Positions 40,533 through 51,035 of a stretch of DNA of 64,000 nucleotides are shown here, in pieces. Position 1 is the stretch's first letter. Every line of letters starts with the position of its first letter. This DNA is from Clusia tigrina (lineage: Eukaryota; Arthropoda; Insecta; Diptera; Clusiidae), in the NCBI GenBank assembly GCA_920105625.2, contig OV050030.1:178265315-178329314 (forward strand), written 5' to 3'. A program made the position numbers and the translations under genes. Below the pieces are notes generated by a model that saw nothing but the letters and a program-made list of their open reading frames with translations, was not told where the DNA came from and ran no database searches.

Positions 40533-40974
40533 GAACATAGAGGAATTCACTATTGCAGTGACAAATAACTTATGGACTAATCGTCACGACTTTGAAGTTT
40601 CAAGGGCCTTATGGGCTAGGTTAGACATGAAGAGAACGAAGGTTCTCTTAGCGCTCAACAAACCTGCAGTAAAGGTGCTTAGGGTGGTCATTGCGGGGCA
40701 TTTTGCTATCGCACCAATGCTTCAACATTGGCGTACGCCGTCGAACGGGCTATGTAGGAGTTGCCATGATGAAGAAGAGACAGAGTCGATTCATCACTTT
40801 TTATGTCAATGTCCAAGACTACAGTTGAAACGACATCAATGTTTGGGGTCGCGCTTCTTCACAAGTTTGACAGAGATAACGAAGAAGGATTTATCGAATA
40901 TTCTCACTTTCATCTGGAAAACTAAATGGTTTAATAGGGCTGTTACTTCCAATGTTTATGGAAATCATGGGTAA
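40519..40974 (+). pseudogene. LOA-like ORF2 C-terminus with zinc-finger-like motif
   Basis: The 151-codon frame has TNRHDFEVSRALWARLD, VIAGHFAIAPMLQHW and CRSCHDEEETESIHHFLCQC, a CX2C...HX4C pattern usual after RNase H in this LINE group. It ends at a natural stop (TAA at 40972-40974) four bases before the solo LTR duplication. Confidence 0.78.
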
Positions 40975-40981
40975 GAACGAG

Positions 40982-41491
40982 TGTTGGGGTCCTTTGTTGT
41001 TTGTCGGGAGACGTCCTTTCGCGGTTCGCTGGGCGCGCGTGTTCCTGTAGACCTAAATCACTCTTTGAAATAAAACACTAACTCACTTTCAGATTCAAAG
41101 ATAATAAGCAGCTTTATTCTTAAAATACTATTTCTTATATATTATTTCCCAACAGTAATCTCAGTCTGTGAACTGACCTTTCTGGTGTTCCAGTTCCGCA
41201 CCTGCTAATTGGTGTCAGTTGGTCAAGCCAACTGACCTACTGTAAAAGTATCGACGGTGAACTTTAAATTACAATGCCCTTCGTCGACTCGACTGCGGAA
41301 CTGTAACACCCTAAAAGTTTACATAATAAATATTACACAGATAATATTAATTTAAAATACTTAGACCCTAAAAGTATGTGTTACTCTTAAATAACTTTAG
41401 CACATGCTAATCCTACATAATGTGTGGCATCTGTTAGGATTCGGCGCTGTGAGTCAACTACTCGTAGGTAGCTTGATTCTAACTCACAACA
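40982..41491 (-). repeat. solo LTR of family X, 510 bp, minus strand
   Basis: The minus strand starts TGTTGTGAGTTAG and ends GACCCCAACA. It is flanked by CGAG at 40978-40981 and 41492-41495. It holds ACACGCGCGCCCAGCG, the same site at which ERV2 entered the XC LTR. No internal sequence remains, so LTR-LTR recombination removed it. Confidence 0.88.
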
Positions 41492-41606
41492 CGAGTATGC
41501 CTCCTCCTGGCATTTTTGAAGGCAGTCACAATCGACATAGATGTCTCCGAGTAGAAGTGCGGATACTTCGTATCCGCACACGCCTTTCCAACCTTACCTA
41601 ACCTAA

Positions 41607-42171
41607 GTCCCCGCAAATTACCCATTGATGTACTTTTAATTCCGTTTATAAATAACCGCTAATCGCTTGATTGATATATGGAAGTGCCCATTTCATCTAT
41701 AAGTCCATTCATATTACGACAAAATACAAGGTTGTCTCTTGAGAAACAAGAGGAAGTAAATTTTTCTCTCTGGTAGTACGTTAATTTTGTTCTTGGATGT
41801 AGAAGGTTTTTGTCTTTCAATCTAGACGCAAGCAATACACCACTATTCTTTGATAAACCTGATTATAAAGTTAGATAATTCTGCTTGATTGAAGATATGC
41901 TGCGTTGATGTCGGTACAGCAAAGTCACTGTCTGAATCGCGATCACTATTTAAAGCACCATCTTCAGCAATTAATTCATCCGCAGAGAATTCTGGCAATT
42001 TTTGAATTTTGGAATTGGCATTTCATCCGAATGGGGATCGGGCAGGTCCCGCTGAGGTTCAATCAAGATACTTAAAGACTGAAATGAAAATGAGCGATTT
42101 GCAAGTATTACAAAAAGTGTCGTTGCTATCTGTGTTGAAAATGTTCCGATCGAAAGATTTGTGGCCAGTGT
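41607..42171. other. region between the LOA 3' end and Pao integrase
   Basis: No gene is convincing. It should contain the Pao 3' untranslated end and perhaps its 3' LTR on the minus strand, but I cannot define LTR edges here because the partner lies outside the window. Confidence 0.4.
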
Positions 42172-42393
42172 CTAAAAATTTAAGGCGGCTAGCTTGCTGG
42201 CAGGTCGACGTAATTTGCCGTGGCTTGTACGAACTTCGGCTGATCGCACTTGTCCATCCTTGTCGGCGAAAACAGTCTTAATTACGCCCCTTTGCCACTG
42301 GCTCCTCGGCTTGTTGGAATCACAGACGAGTACCAGTTGACCAGGCTTTATTGGCGGCATTTCCGTCCTCCACTTAGCAGGTCGTAGCGGCAA
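42172..42393 (-). pseudogene. Pao integrase C-terminus (DUF5641-like)
   Basis: The frame reads KPGQLVLVCDSNKPRSQWQRG and RSAEVRTSHGKLRRPASKL. This end domain (V.....R..W..G.I......DG..R...V) is characteristic of Pao integrases. Confidence 0.8.
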
Positions 42394-43200
42394 ATACTCA
42401 ATGGTCCAGCGCTTCCATACCCTATCTTTCAGATTTTGCGAAATTCTCCATTGCTTTCGCAGGCACGTTTTGAATTCATCGTTGTTTGGCGTTTGGGTTG
42501 AGTTGAGACGCCCTTATAGAAAATGGTTGGACGTCAGCGGCTTGTCCTCTTCAGCTGTCAGAGGCAAATCAGTTATAGGGCGGTTGTTTACAATATTCTC
42601 CGCTTCAATGACAACACTGCGGAACGTTTCAAGACTCGTTGCTTCCTCTTTCCGTACCTTTGCCGACCAGCGTTTGACACATTGTACTAGTCGTTCCCAA
42701 CAGCCACCCGCAGTCGGGTCAGCTATGCAGTCAAATTTCCACTCAATGTTCTCCTTCGAAATTTGAGGTTAAATATCTGCGAAGTCGAATAGGCGGTTTT
42801 CTTTTGTTAGTTCTTTCTGTGCTCCGATGAAGTTTGTCCCATTGTCGCTGCGAATTTTAACCGGCGTACCTCGACGATTCATGAAGTTTCAGAGGCAAAT
42901 TATGAATGCGTCAGTTGACAGGTCTTCAGCCACTTCTAGATGAATGGAACGTGTTGTTAGGCAAGTGAATAAGGCTATCCCGCGTTTTTCCCGGCGAAGA
43001 CTAACGGCTACGTAAAATGGTCCAAAATAGTCGATGCCCGTATAACTGAAAGGATGTACGTACGGTGTTAAGCGGTCAGCCGGTAGCTGACCCATGAGCG
43101 GTACCTTTGGCTTGGCACGCGTTGCAATGCACGTCGGACAAGTCTTCTTCGTATACTTAAGAACAGCTCGTGCGTGAGGCACCCAGAACCTTTGGCGCAT
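42394..43200 (-). pseudogene. Pao integrase, zinc and catalytic core
   Basis: 42889-43200 reads RQRFWVPHARAVLKYTKKTC, MGQLPADRL, FSYTGIDYFGPF (catalytic Asp) and KRGIALFTCLTTRSIHLE. The core continues below 42889 in another frame with RRGTPVKIRSDNGTNFIG (Asp) and a GCWERLVQ-type Glu motif, up to a stop near 42,525. Stops and frameshifts separate the pieces. Confidence 0.82.
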
Positions 43201-43740
43201 TTCATTGATGATGAGTGAGTTTGATGGTGGTTCCTTTCATGATAATGCGACATCAGTAGGCGTGTAACTTTATGGTTTTATGGCATGATGATTGGGCGTC
43301 TCGCCGTCGCAGGAAGGCAGTATGCGGCGTCAATTCTTCCTTTGACACGAAGTATGCCTTCATCAAGATACGGCGTTAGTTCCCTTAAATTATTCATTTT
43401 TGCAGGTAAGCGCTTAGTAGACAGATTTCGTCGGCGTAGACTTCGTTGTGTACGATGCGGGACATTGTGTTCTCGGCTACGGCTAACTCAGTGGCGGCGA
43501 ACTCTCCTCTTTTACGTGAACCAGACTTGGCGTTATGTGCAAATCGTAAAACCTATGCGATGGTTCGTACCAACTTTAGATAAGATGAAAATTTATCTAA
43601 AGTTGGTATTTATTAAAGTTCGTTCGGCTAATACAAATGTCAGGGTTGTTTGCGATTGAACTCATCAAGCGGCAACCCAGTAAGGCTGCTTGCAATTCTA
43701 ATCGTGGGACACTCATGCCTTTTGGTGGGGCACATCGCGT
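43201..43740 (-). pseudogene. Pao region between RNase H and integrase, degraded
   Basis: Only short fragments can be read; it includes the perfect hairpin 43568-43608. Homology is too patchy for domain calls. Confidence 0.45.
43568..43608. repeat. perfect 16-bp inverted repeat with 9-bp loop
   Basis: TACCAACTTTAGATAA (43568-43583) and its exact reverse complement (43593-43608). It may be a small duplication-inversion formed during repair. Confidence 0.9.
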
Positions 43741-44590
43741 CTATGCGATGTCTACTTCGTCTCCTTTACATATGCGCAGATACACAACTGCAGCATAGGC
43801 AGTGACACTTGCATCAACAGAAATGTGCAATTCTATATAGTCAGCTCTCGTTAAAAATGCCGAGTAACATCTGGGAGTGGAAAACTGTTCCACCCGTTGG
43901 AAGTCTTTCCACCACGCTGTCCAGTAGGATTGCATCTCATATGGCAGTGGCTCATCCCACGTTATTTGCATCTTCCAAGTTGTTTGCAATAAACGTTTCG
44001 TGTATATCATAAAGTTGGCTAAGAGTCCAAAGGGATCGTAAACTGACATTACAATTCCAAGCATCTCACGTTTGGTTGGCGGGCGTTTAAATTCCAGAAC
44101 TTCTTTTGGTACCTTGTAAAATTTGAAATGAAACTCGAGTGTGTCCTTTTCTGTATTCCAGTTCATGCCCAAGATTTTCTCTGTACTGTTTCCTCGTTCT
44201 AAGTTGAAGGCTTCTCCTTGGATGACATTGTCGCTGTGGAGCTTCGCTTCCAGAGCTTTGGAATTTGACACGAAGTTTAAAACCGGCGGCAGCATTTATA
44301 CAAGAAAGTGACTTCTTCGGCTTCTTGTTCACTGTTCAAACTAATCACCAGGTCGTCAACGTACGTATTTTCAATGACAGCTTTTGCTCCCCTTGGCATC
44401 GAGGCAGCGTGGCTTTCAGCATTGATATTCTTTACGTATTCCGCGCAGCATGGAGAACAGGCAGCGTCGAATATCATGGACACCATCTGATTAACTTGAA
44501 TCGGCGTCGAAGTGCATCCATCTCTCCATAGAAATCGTTGTGAATCTTGATCAGGAGCTCTGATTCGGGCTTGCAAAAACATCTCTTGTA
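43741..44590 (-). pseudogene. Pao RT C-terminal part and RNase H start
   Basis: 44277-44590 reads LQEMFLQARIRAPDQDSQRFL and the Pao polymerase box YVDDLVISL; 43741-44295 reads ILGMNWNTEKDTLEF, KREMLGIVMSVYDPFGLL and LHISVDASVTAYAAVVY (RNase H Asp). The two frames overlap by a frameshift near 44,285. Confidence 0.85.
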
Positions 44591-45515
44591 AAGGGTTTTT
44601 CAAAAAAACGCTACAAAAGTAAATCGATAGTGACAGCAAACGACGCCATATTTTTTCCCGCTCTTTTGACATTTCTCTTCAGTAAGGTTTGCCAGTTCAT
44701 CATGCAAAGATATACGAGCCAACAACGAGTCGAAATTATTAAAATTTACTACCGTAATTCGGAGTCAGTCGCCTCAACTTTAAGAGCGCTACGTCCAATT
44801 TATGATGAGGCTCATTTCTGGCTGAATGGCTTCGTCAATAAGCAAAATATGCGTTATTGGTTAGACAGCAATTCACACGTACTCCATGAGTCATCATTGC
44901 ATCCCGAAAAAATTACGGTTTGGTGCGGTTTATGGGCCGGCGGCGTCATTCGACCGTACTTCTTCCATGATGATCAAGACCGGCACATTACTGTGAATGC
45001 GAATCGCTACCGTTCAATGATAACCGAATATTTTTGGCCCCAATTAGATAATATGGACTTAGAGGACATGTGGTTCCAACAGGACGGCGCCACAAGCCAC
45101 ACAGCGAATGCCACAATCAATTTACTGCAAACCAAGTTTGGTGAACGTGTTATCTCACGAAATGGCCCAGTCGATTGGCCGCCTCGGTCGTGCGATTTGA
45201 CGCCGTTAATTCCTGTGGGGCTACGTCAAGTCTATGGTCTATGCCAACAAGCCAGCGACGATTGATGAACTTCGTACGAATATCGAACGTGAAATTGCAG
45301 CAGTATCGGCCGATTTATGCTTGAAAACCGTTGAAAATTGAGTTCAGCGTCTGGACTTCTGCAAGCATGCCCGTGGTGGCCATGCAAAGGAAGTCGAGTT
45401 CCATAAATAATGGCATCGAACGTATTTTCACAGGAATAAAGAATTTCATTGATATCTAAAACCGGTTTTGTTTTATTTAAAAAAACTTTTGTAGCGCTGT
45501 TATTGAAAAACCCGA
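44591..45515 (+). mobile_element. mariner-type (IS630-Tc1-mariner) transposon, internally deleted, 925 bp
   Basis: Imperfect terminal repeats of about 30 bp: plus strand AAGGGTTTTTCAAAAAAACG at the left, and its partner, reading TCGGGTTTTTCAATAACAGC on the minus strand, at the right, both with CGCTACAAAAG. TA is duplicated at the ends. Removing the element and one TA restores the Pao RT frame across DIQEMFLQ. The transposase is a remnant. Confidence 0.88.
44702..45407 (+). pseudogene. mariner-type transposase remnant
   Basis: ATG at 44702 gives a helix-turn-helix start (TSQQRVEIIKIYYRNSESV), then a deletion fuses it to the catalytic region: YDEAHFWLNGFVNKQN (first Asp), EKITVWCGLWAGG, FQQDGATSHTA (second Asp) and WPPRSCDLTPL (third acidic). 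After that a frameshift occurs near 45,212 and a stop follows where the family reads KTVENWV. Most of the DNA-binding domain is missing. The transposase would cut and paste the element. Confidence 0.85.
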
Positions 45516-46330
45516 TATATCTACAGCTACAGACAGAACACCTTGACGAAACTTGGCAATGATCGCCCACAGCGGCTGAGCATGCTCCGGGCCTTTCAGC
45601 AGAGCAGAATTTAATGACGTATTTGACGTAGCAGAAGCGGAATCACAAAGAGTACGGAGCTTCTTGGGCTTGGTGTGATTTACTACTCCAAAATGCGGCA
45701 AATACCAAGTGGTCGCGCTTTCACGGCCAGCTTCTTCGGGCTTCAACAGTTTGGCATGCCCCTTCGAAATGTGTTTGTCAATTCCTCTTTTGTAGTTTGC
45801 GGCAAAAACTGCATCTCTCATCATCTTGCTTTCAATATTGAGCAACCTCTGTTTGGTCATGGCATAACTTTTAGGCAAGTGTACATTTTCTTCTCGCCAC
45901 AGCAGACCAACTTCGAACTGGTTTCCGATGTTTTTTGTTGTCTCAGCAATAATTTTCTTAGCTCGAGCATCTGCGTCAGATTCGAGGACAACGACTGTGC
46001 TTCGTACTCCAAAATTGTCAACGGAAAAATAGTGGTCAACCTCCTTTTGCAACTCCTTGAGTGCTTGACCCGCACGCACATGAAATACTCGTGGCTCGAC
46101 GTTGCCTTGTGAGCAAAAAGGTCCAAATGCGACCCAGCCCAGCTTGGTTACAGCTGCGATGGGTTTATTTGTCCCATCTTCAATAAACGTTTTCGTCACC
46201 TCCAAAAAACTTTTGTCCAGACCCAGTAGCAGGACAGGTTTGCATCTTTGTAATTCTGAATCGGCAATAGCTTCAAATGTGGGTGATCTTTTCGACGAAA
46301 AGTTTGTGTTGGCAGATTTAAACCTTTGAC
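45516..46330 (-). pseudogene. Pao protease remnant and RT N-terminal part
   Basis: 45477-46205 contains GTNKPIAAVTKLGWVAFGP, RLLNIESKMMRD, WYLPHFGVVNHTKPKKLR and TLCDSASATSNTSLN, the Pao RT entry, and SVAVDI where the mariner begins. Just upstream in another frame is LLLGLDK, the end of the protease. Most of the protease domain is missing between here and Gag. Confidence 0.83.
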
Positions 46331-46344
46331 AGTGCGTATATTTT

Positions 46345-47452
46345 TTATGGCAAAGCTTGATGCTCCTTCATTTGATTGAGCAGGCGAGAGCATCCATTGA
46401 TGCTGCATGACTTCTTTCTGAAACAATCAGTGAAGCTGTGTCCACCATGCAAGCAAGAAAAACATAAATGGTTACGCTTAAAAAATTTCCACTTATTGTT
46501 GACATTCAAGGTAGAAAATCGGCAACTGCTCAATTTGTGGCTTTGCCGGCACTGAAGACATGGTGAATTCCCAGTATCTGATGTCATCTCTTTGTTGTGC
46601 AAAACTGTCTTGGCGCCTTGCGCAGTATGGTGACGATAGCTACTGGCATTAGCTTGGCGAAAAACCAACGGTGACAACGGCTGCGCATAACGCGGCGCAT
46701 TTGTTGAAAGTGGTGGCATCAGACTAACAACTTTGGCGAGCTCACTGAGCCAAATTGAAAATGTCTCCACAGTAGGAAATGGCGAAACGGTGGCGGCAAA
46801 CTTCGTCCACTCGTACTGTTTGGACGGTGGCATTTTGGTCACGAGTTGATACAAAAGTGTTGAGTTTAATACGTTATGTTCACACTTGGCATATTTAAAG
46901 AATACGACTATTTTTCGCACAAGGTTAGAGAAACTTAAAACAGGTTCCAGGCGATTCTCATAAATGGTTGGGAAATTCTTGACTTTTTCCAACTGCACGC
47001 GGACAAGCATGACAGGGCGTCCAAAGTTCAAGTTCAAAGTCCAAACTGAAGTTCCTCTATTACTATAGGCACGTCATCTGGGTAAATCAGTAGCGATGTC
47101 ACAGCACTTTTGGCGTCACCCTTTAACGCCTTGTGTAATCGCATCAGACTCTGTTTGTTGTTGTACCCAAATTCCACTCTCGAGCCAGTGTGATTGGAGA
47201 AAAATAATGGACAGTTTTCCGCATTGCCATCAAAGGGCGACAATGGGTACGGTTTCACCCCAGAGTCATCTGAAAAAACTGTTGGGGCATGATGCGGCGT
47301 TGATGACGGAAAATTTCGTTGAAAAAATGGCAATGGCGTCGGTTGTTGTTGTTGTGGCAATACAAATGTAGCAGCGGCAGCGGCGGTGGCATCGTAAATA
47401 TTGGCGGCTGCGACGATGGTAGCATGAATGCCGCTAATGTCAGTAAAAACAA
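46345..47452 (-). pseudogene. Pao Gag
   Basis: 47034-47360 reads SPFDGNAENCPLFFSNHTGS and SLMRLHKALKGDAKSAV, the Pao Gag fold; 46345-47037 reads VKNFPTIYENRLEPVL and a Cys/His cluster CLQCRQSHKLSSC ... LCFSCLHGGHSFTDC typical of Pao nucleocapsid. The frames overlap by four bases, indicating a frameshift. The N-terminus is Gln/Pro-rich and His/Asn-rich. XC cut the element at 47499. Confidence 0.83.
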
Positions 47453-47498
47453 GAGAGTTAATTTACTTTTGTGTTTTTTTTATTTGAATTCAATTGTT

Positions 47499-47915
47499 TG
47501 TTGTGAGTTAGAATCAAGCTACCTACGCGTAGTTCACTCACAGCACCGGCTCCTATTACATTCATTAAGAGAGCACATATTTTTAGGGTGCAAATATTGT
47601 AAATGAATAGTATTTACGCATTAATTATGATGTAAACTTCTAGGGTGTCACAGTTCCGCAGTCAAGCTGACGAGGGGTATTTAGAATACACCGACGACAC
47701 TTTTACTTTCAGTTGATCATTTGGCGTGAGCAACTTTAACCAAACAACAATTGCATAACTGGAACACCAGAAAAGTCAAGACGTAGACTGTAATTATTCT
47801 TTGTAAACAGTATATAAGAACTAGTATTTTAAGAATAAAGTTGTTTGTTATTTTGAATCTGAAAGTTATGTAGTGTTTCATTTCAAAGTGTGATTAAGGT
47901 TTAAAAGAACACGTG
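47499..47915 (+). repeat. XC 5' LTR, left piece
   Basis: Starts TGTTGTGAGTTAG. Ends at CGTG (47912-47915), the mutated left copy of the ERV2 target duplication CGCG. TATATAAG near 47,812 and AATAAAG near 47,834 are present. Confidence 0.88.
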
Positions 47916-48434
47916 AGTTACGCCAACAGTTACTGCGAACCCTAAATCTAACACCAAACGTCAGCTGAGATATCATTCTTATCAAGTATGAATCTCACAA
48001 ATGACCACCAAAGCCGTTTATGCATTTTCTAATTCCCTTCCATATTTCGAGACCATTCTCAAGTGCAACGACACAAACCTCCCAAAGAGCAAAGTCAGTA
48101 CGATCAGTACAATGACATAAATTAACTGAAGTGCAATGACATAAACTACCCCTAAATGCAACGTCTGCAATTCTCAGTGCATTAGCACTTGTTCAGCTAC
48201 GGCTTTGCACTCTGCTTATTGGTGGTTATAGACGTTTACCTCTCTTTCTACCCTCCTACATAATTTTGGAAAATACTTTTGTGCCTACAGCAGCGATAAC
48301 AAATAATCGATGTAAGTAAGTTACTATAAGGCTTCAGCGTAAGTAATTTAAAATTGTTATTTTAGTTTTAAGTTAAACTCCGTAATAAAAGCAACATTGA
48401 ACCGAAGTTCTGTCAGCGTTTTATTAACGTAACT
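47916..48434 (+). repeat. ERV2 5' LTR, 519 bp
   Basis: AGTTACGCCAACAG ... TTATTAACGTAACT. Primer site follows, sharing the last T. Confidence 0.9.
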
Positions 48435-48451
48435 GGCGCAGCCGTGGAAAT
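48434..48451 (+). other. ERV2 primer binding site
   Basis: TGGCGCAGCCGTGGAAAT directly at the LTR end; tRNA-Ser type as in 17.6/297-like errantiviruses. Confidence 0.65.
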
Positions 48452-48701
48452 TATTTCGGAAGAAATAATTAAGAACCAAAAAAGAAAAAAAAATAATTAA
48501 CTGTGAAAAACATTTCTTAAGAAATATTGTGAAAAAAAAACAAATCTATTAAGCGCACAAAATCAATTTATTATCGTTTTACATTAAAGAAAGTGCAGTG
48601 AGTAAGAATTAACAAAAAAAAAAGAAAAAGAAACTCTCAAGTCAATACCAAGTGAATCCTCATCAAGGCCAAACCGAGGCACAGCAAACCCAATAAAACC
48701 G

Positions 48702-49692
48702 ATGCCAATAGAAACTAGATCCAGAAAATTCGAACTCCCGTCCAAGGAAGAAGACATACAAGCAGAGGCCAACACCAGATTAGAGATGTCGCAGGAGGAA
48801 GTTGTACAAACAATGCAACAAACAATACCAGCAGTGAGACCAGCACCACCGTTGCCAACAACCATAATACCGAACGACCTTCTGAAGGATGCGCAAAGGA
48901 TACGAGTTCACGGGGACTGGACGTTATGCACTTTCTTCATTTCTACGAGAAGTGGATACGTTGTTACCATTACTGGACTGTAACCCGCAAATGAAGGTGT
49001 ACATTTTCTCGAGGACTATCATAAATAAAATACAAGGACCTGCCTTAGACGTTGTCAGAACCTTGGGATCTAACGCCTCTTGGGACGACATAAAGGACGC
49101 ACTTATAACCAACTTTGGAGTGAAAGACACGGACCATCAGCTGTACCAGCGAGCCACCGCAACAAAAAACTTTCAACTAAGATCTTTTTATTTAGAGCTA
49201 AGAAATATTTTAAGTAAACTTAATGAAAAGTATGAATACGACATAAATAAGCCCATAGAATTTAAACCAGCAAATAATGAGGGCATAATATTAAGTACCT
49301 TTATAAATAACATTAACATTAACTTAGCAACACTAATACTAAACAAAAATATAACAAACTTACGGAGTGCATTCGACTTGCTAGAAACTTCAGGAATGAT
49401 TAGGGATACCAATAGTCATACTTCCACAATACACAATAATTTCAAACATAGTAACACTAGCTACAGACAATACAACCACGGACAAAATAATCCAGGACAA
49501 TACAGACAATACAACCAAGTACAAAATTACCAAAGACAAATGCGACAGCACGATGAAAGACAATATAATGGCCAAAACAGACAACAAAATAATCCTAGAC
49601 TAGGTTACAATAATCGGAGAGAATCAGGGTTCACTAACATAAGCCACATGGATCATGAAGTAAATTTTCCCTCAACTTTTGAAATTTTGAAC
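48702..49692 (+). pseudogene. ERV2 Gag, one frameshift and truncated
   Basis: Start at 48702; the first frame is Glu/Thr-rich and derails near 48,905. The second frame (48889-49692) has the errantivirus capsid pattern (LSSFLREVDTLLPLL, FSRTIINKIQGPALDVV, FGVKDTDHQLYQ, IILSTFINN, AFDLLETSG) and an Asn/Gln/Tyr-rich tail with QYRQYNQ-like repeats. Its end is fused to RNase H sequence by the deletion at about 49,690. Confidence 0.82.
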
Positions 49693-50862
49693 TGGCAACA
49701 GACCACCAACCCTTAAAATAGTTACATGCTAAAACAAAAGGCAAAGACATTAATCCTCGATTTGCAAAGATGGCTTTTAAAACTAGGAGAATACAATATA
49801 AACATGGATTACATCAAAGGAGGCGATAATAAAGTAGCAGATTTTTTAAGCCGAGTTAATGCAGACACAAATGAAATCAGCACAATAGAAGTTCACAGTC
49901 AAGAACCTGGTATTGAACATCCAGATACACAATACCCTAACAACCATATACCAGCATTAGATACTGTAGTGAATAGATTTAAAACACACATCATACTTAC
50001 AAACGACAAAACACAGGACTTTAGTATCAAACATTGCAATAAGAAAATTTTTTTAAGTGCAGCTGACCTACAACGTAACATATCTTATATTTTAAAGCAC
50101 CACACAGGAAATGGAAAAATAGGAGTTTACTCAGAGTTAACTGACAACGATTTTAAAACATTTGAACATAAAGCAAAAGAGCTTTCCGAAAATAACCTTA
50201 AATTCGTAAGATGTGCCTACCATGCAAAAGATATGGACAATGAAGATGACACCAACAAACAAATACAAAAATTCCACAAATACGAAAGAGGACATACTGG
50301 AATTAATGAAAATTATGAAGGCCTCAAAAAATATATATATTACCCTAACCTAAAAAGTATGATTCAGAAATACATAAACGATACTTGCAACCGCGGAAAA
50401 TATGATAGAAATCCTATCAAGGAAAAATTGAAAATGACAGAGACTCCAACAGACATTAGCCAAATAGTACATATGGACGTATACACAAACTCAAAAGCAA
50501 ATTTTTTTACATTTATCGATAGATTCTCTAAGTTCGCCACCGCATATTACCTTGAAGATAGAAATAACAGAACGATTATTGAAAAACTAAGAGATATCAG
50601 ATCACAGAAAGGTAATTTTAAGAAACTAATCACAGATAATGAATTTAAAAGTATGAACGTAAAAGACTACTTACGAAGCGAGAACATAGAACTTCATTTA
50701 GTAAAAGCAAACAACCACACAGGAAACTCTGATATCGAACGGCTACACAATACATTAGCAGAGAGAATAAGAATTCTAAATATCGAAAACAAGCAGCTTA
50801 GCATAAAAGAGAAAATGTGTAGGGCAATAGAATGGATAATAATAGTTACCACTCAACAATAA
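49693..50862 (+). pseudogene. ERV2 RNase H end and integrase
   Basis: TDHQPLK appears just after the deletion joint, then DLQRWLLKLGEYNINMDYI and NKVADFLSRV, the end of RNase H. Integrase shows HKYERGHTGINENYEG and TCNRGKYDRNP; the first cysteine of the CX2C pair is Asn, so the zinc site is damaged. The DDE residues in VHMDVYT, ITDNEFKS and SDIERLHN are present. The frame stops early at 50862. Confidence 0.82.
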
Positions 50863-51035
50863 AGGAAAAACCAATTAATGTACAATAAGGGAAGTGTGAC
50901 AAAAGTCATATTTATACAAATTCCATTAAAGAAAAAACTAGGTACATAATTAAACACATCACAAACAGAGAACACTATTCAGAAAATAGATCAGAAGGCT
51001 ACATCAAAAATTATAAAAGTGCATAAGGCATAAGG
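50863..51035 (+). other. ERV2 end of pol / before env, degraded
   Basis: Short A-rich segment without an open frame; the normal C-terminal end of integrase is not readable. Confidence 0.5.

Larger units (their letters stand above)
40166..41606 (+). mobile_element. LOA-like LINE, right part (RNase H and 3' end), interrupted by a solo LTR
   Basis: Continues the LINE from 26523. After the GACGC duplication the frame enters RNase H, then a CCHC-type C-terminus, then a 3' UTR that ends CCTTACCTAACCTAA at about 41606. The solo LTR 40982-41491 sits in the 3' UTR. Confidence 0.82.
42172..47498 (-). mobile_element. BEL/Pao LTR retrotransposon, minus strand, split by a mariner and by XC
   Basis: Minus-strand order is Gag, remnant protease, RT, RNase H, integrase with RT before integrase and Pao-type motifs throughout. 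XC inserted at 47499, upstream of Gag, so the Pao 5' LTR must be beyond the right window edge. A mariner-type element interrupts RT at 44591-45515. Frames are broken many times. Confidence 0.87.

Noticed and set aside
45098..45420. Intact transposase
   Set aside because: The DNA-binding region is largely deleted and the C-terminus is frameshifted with a stop, so it is a remnant.
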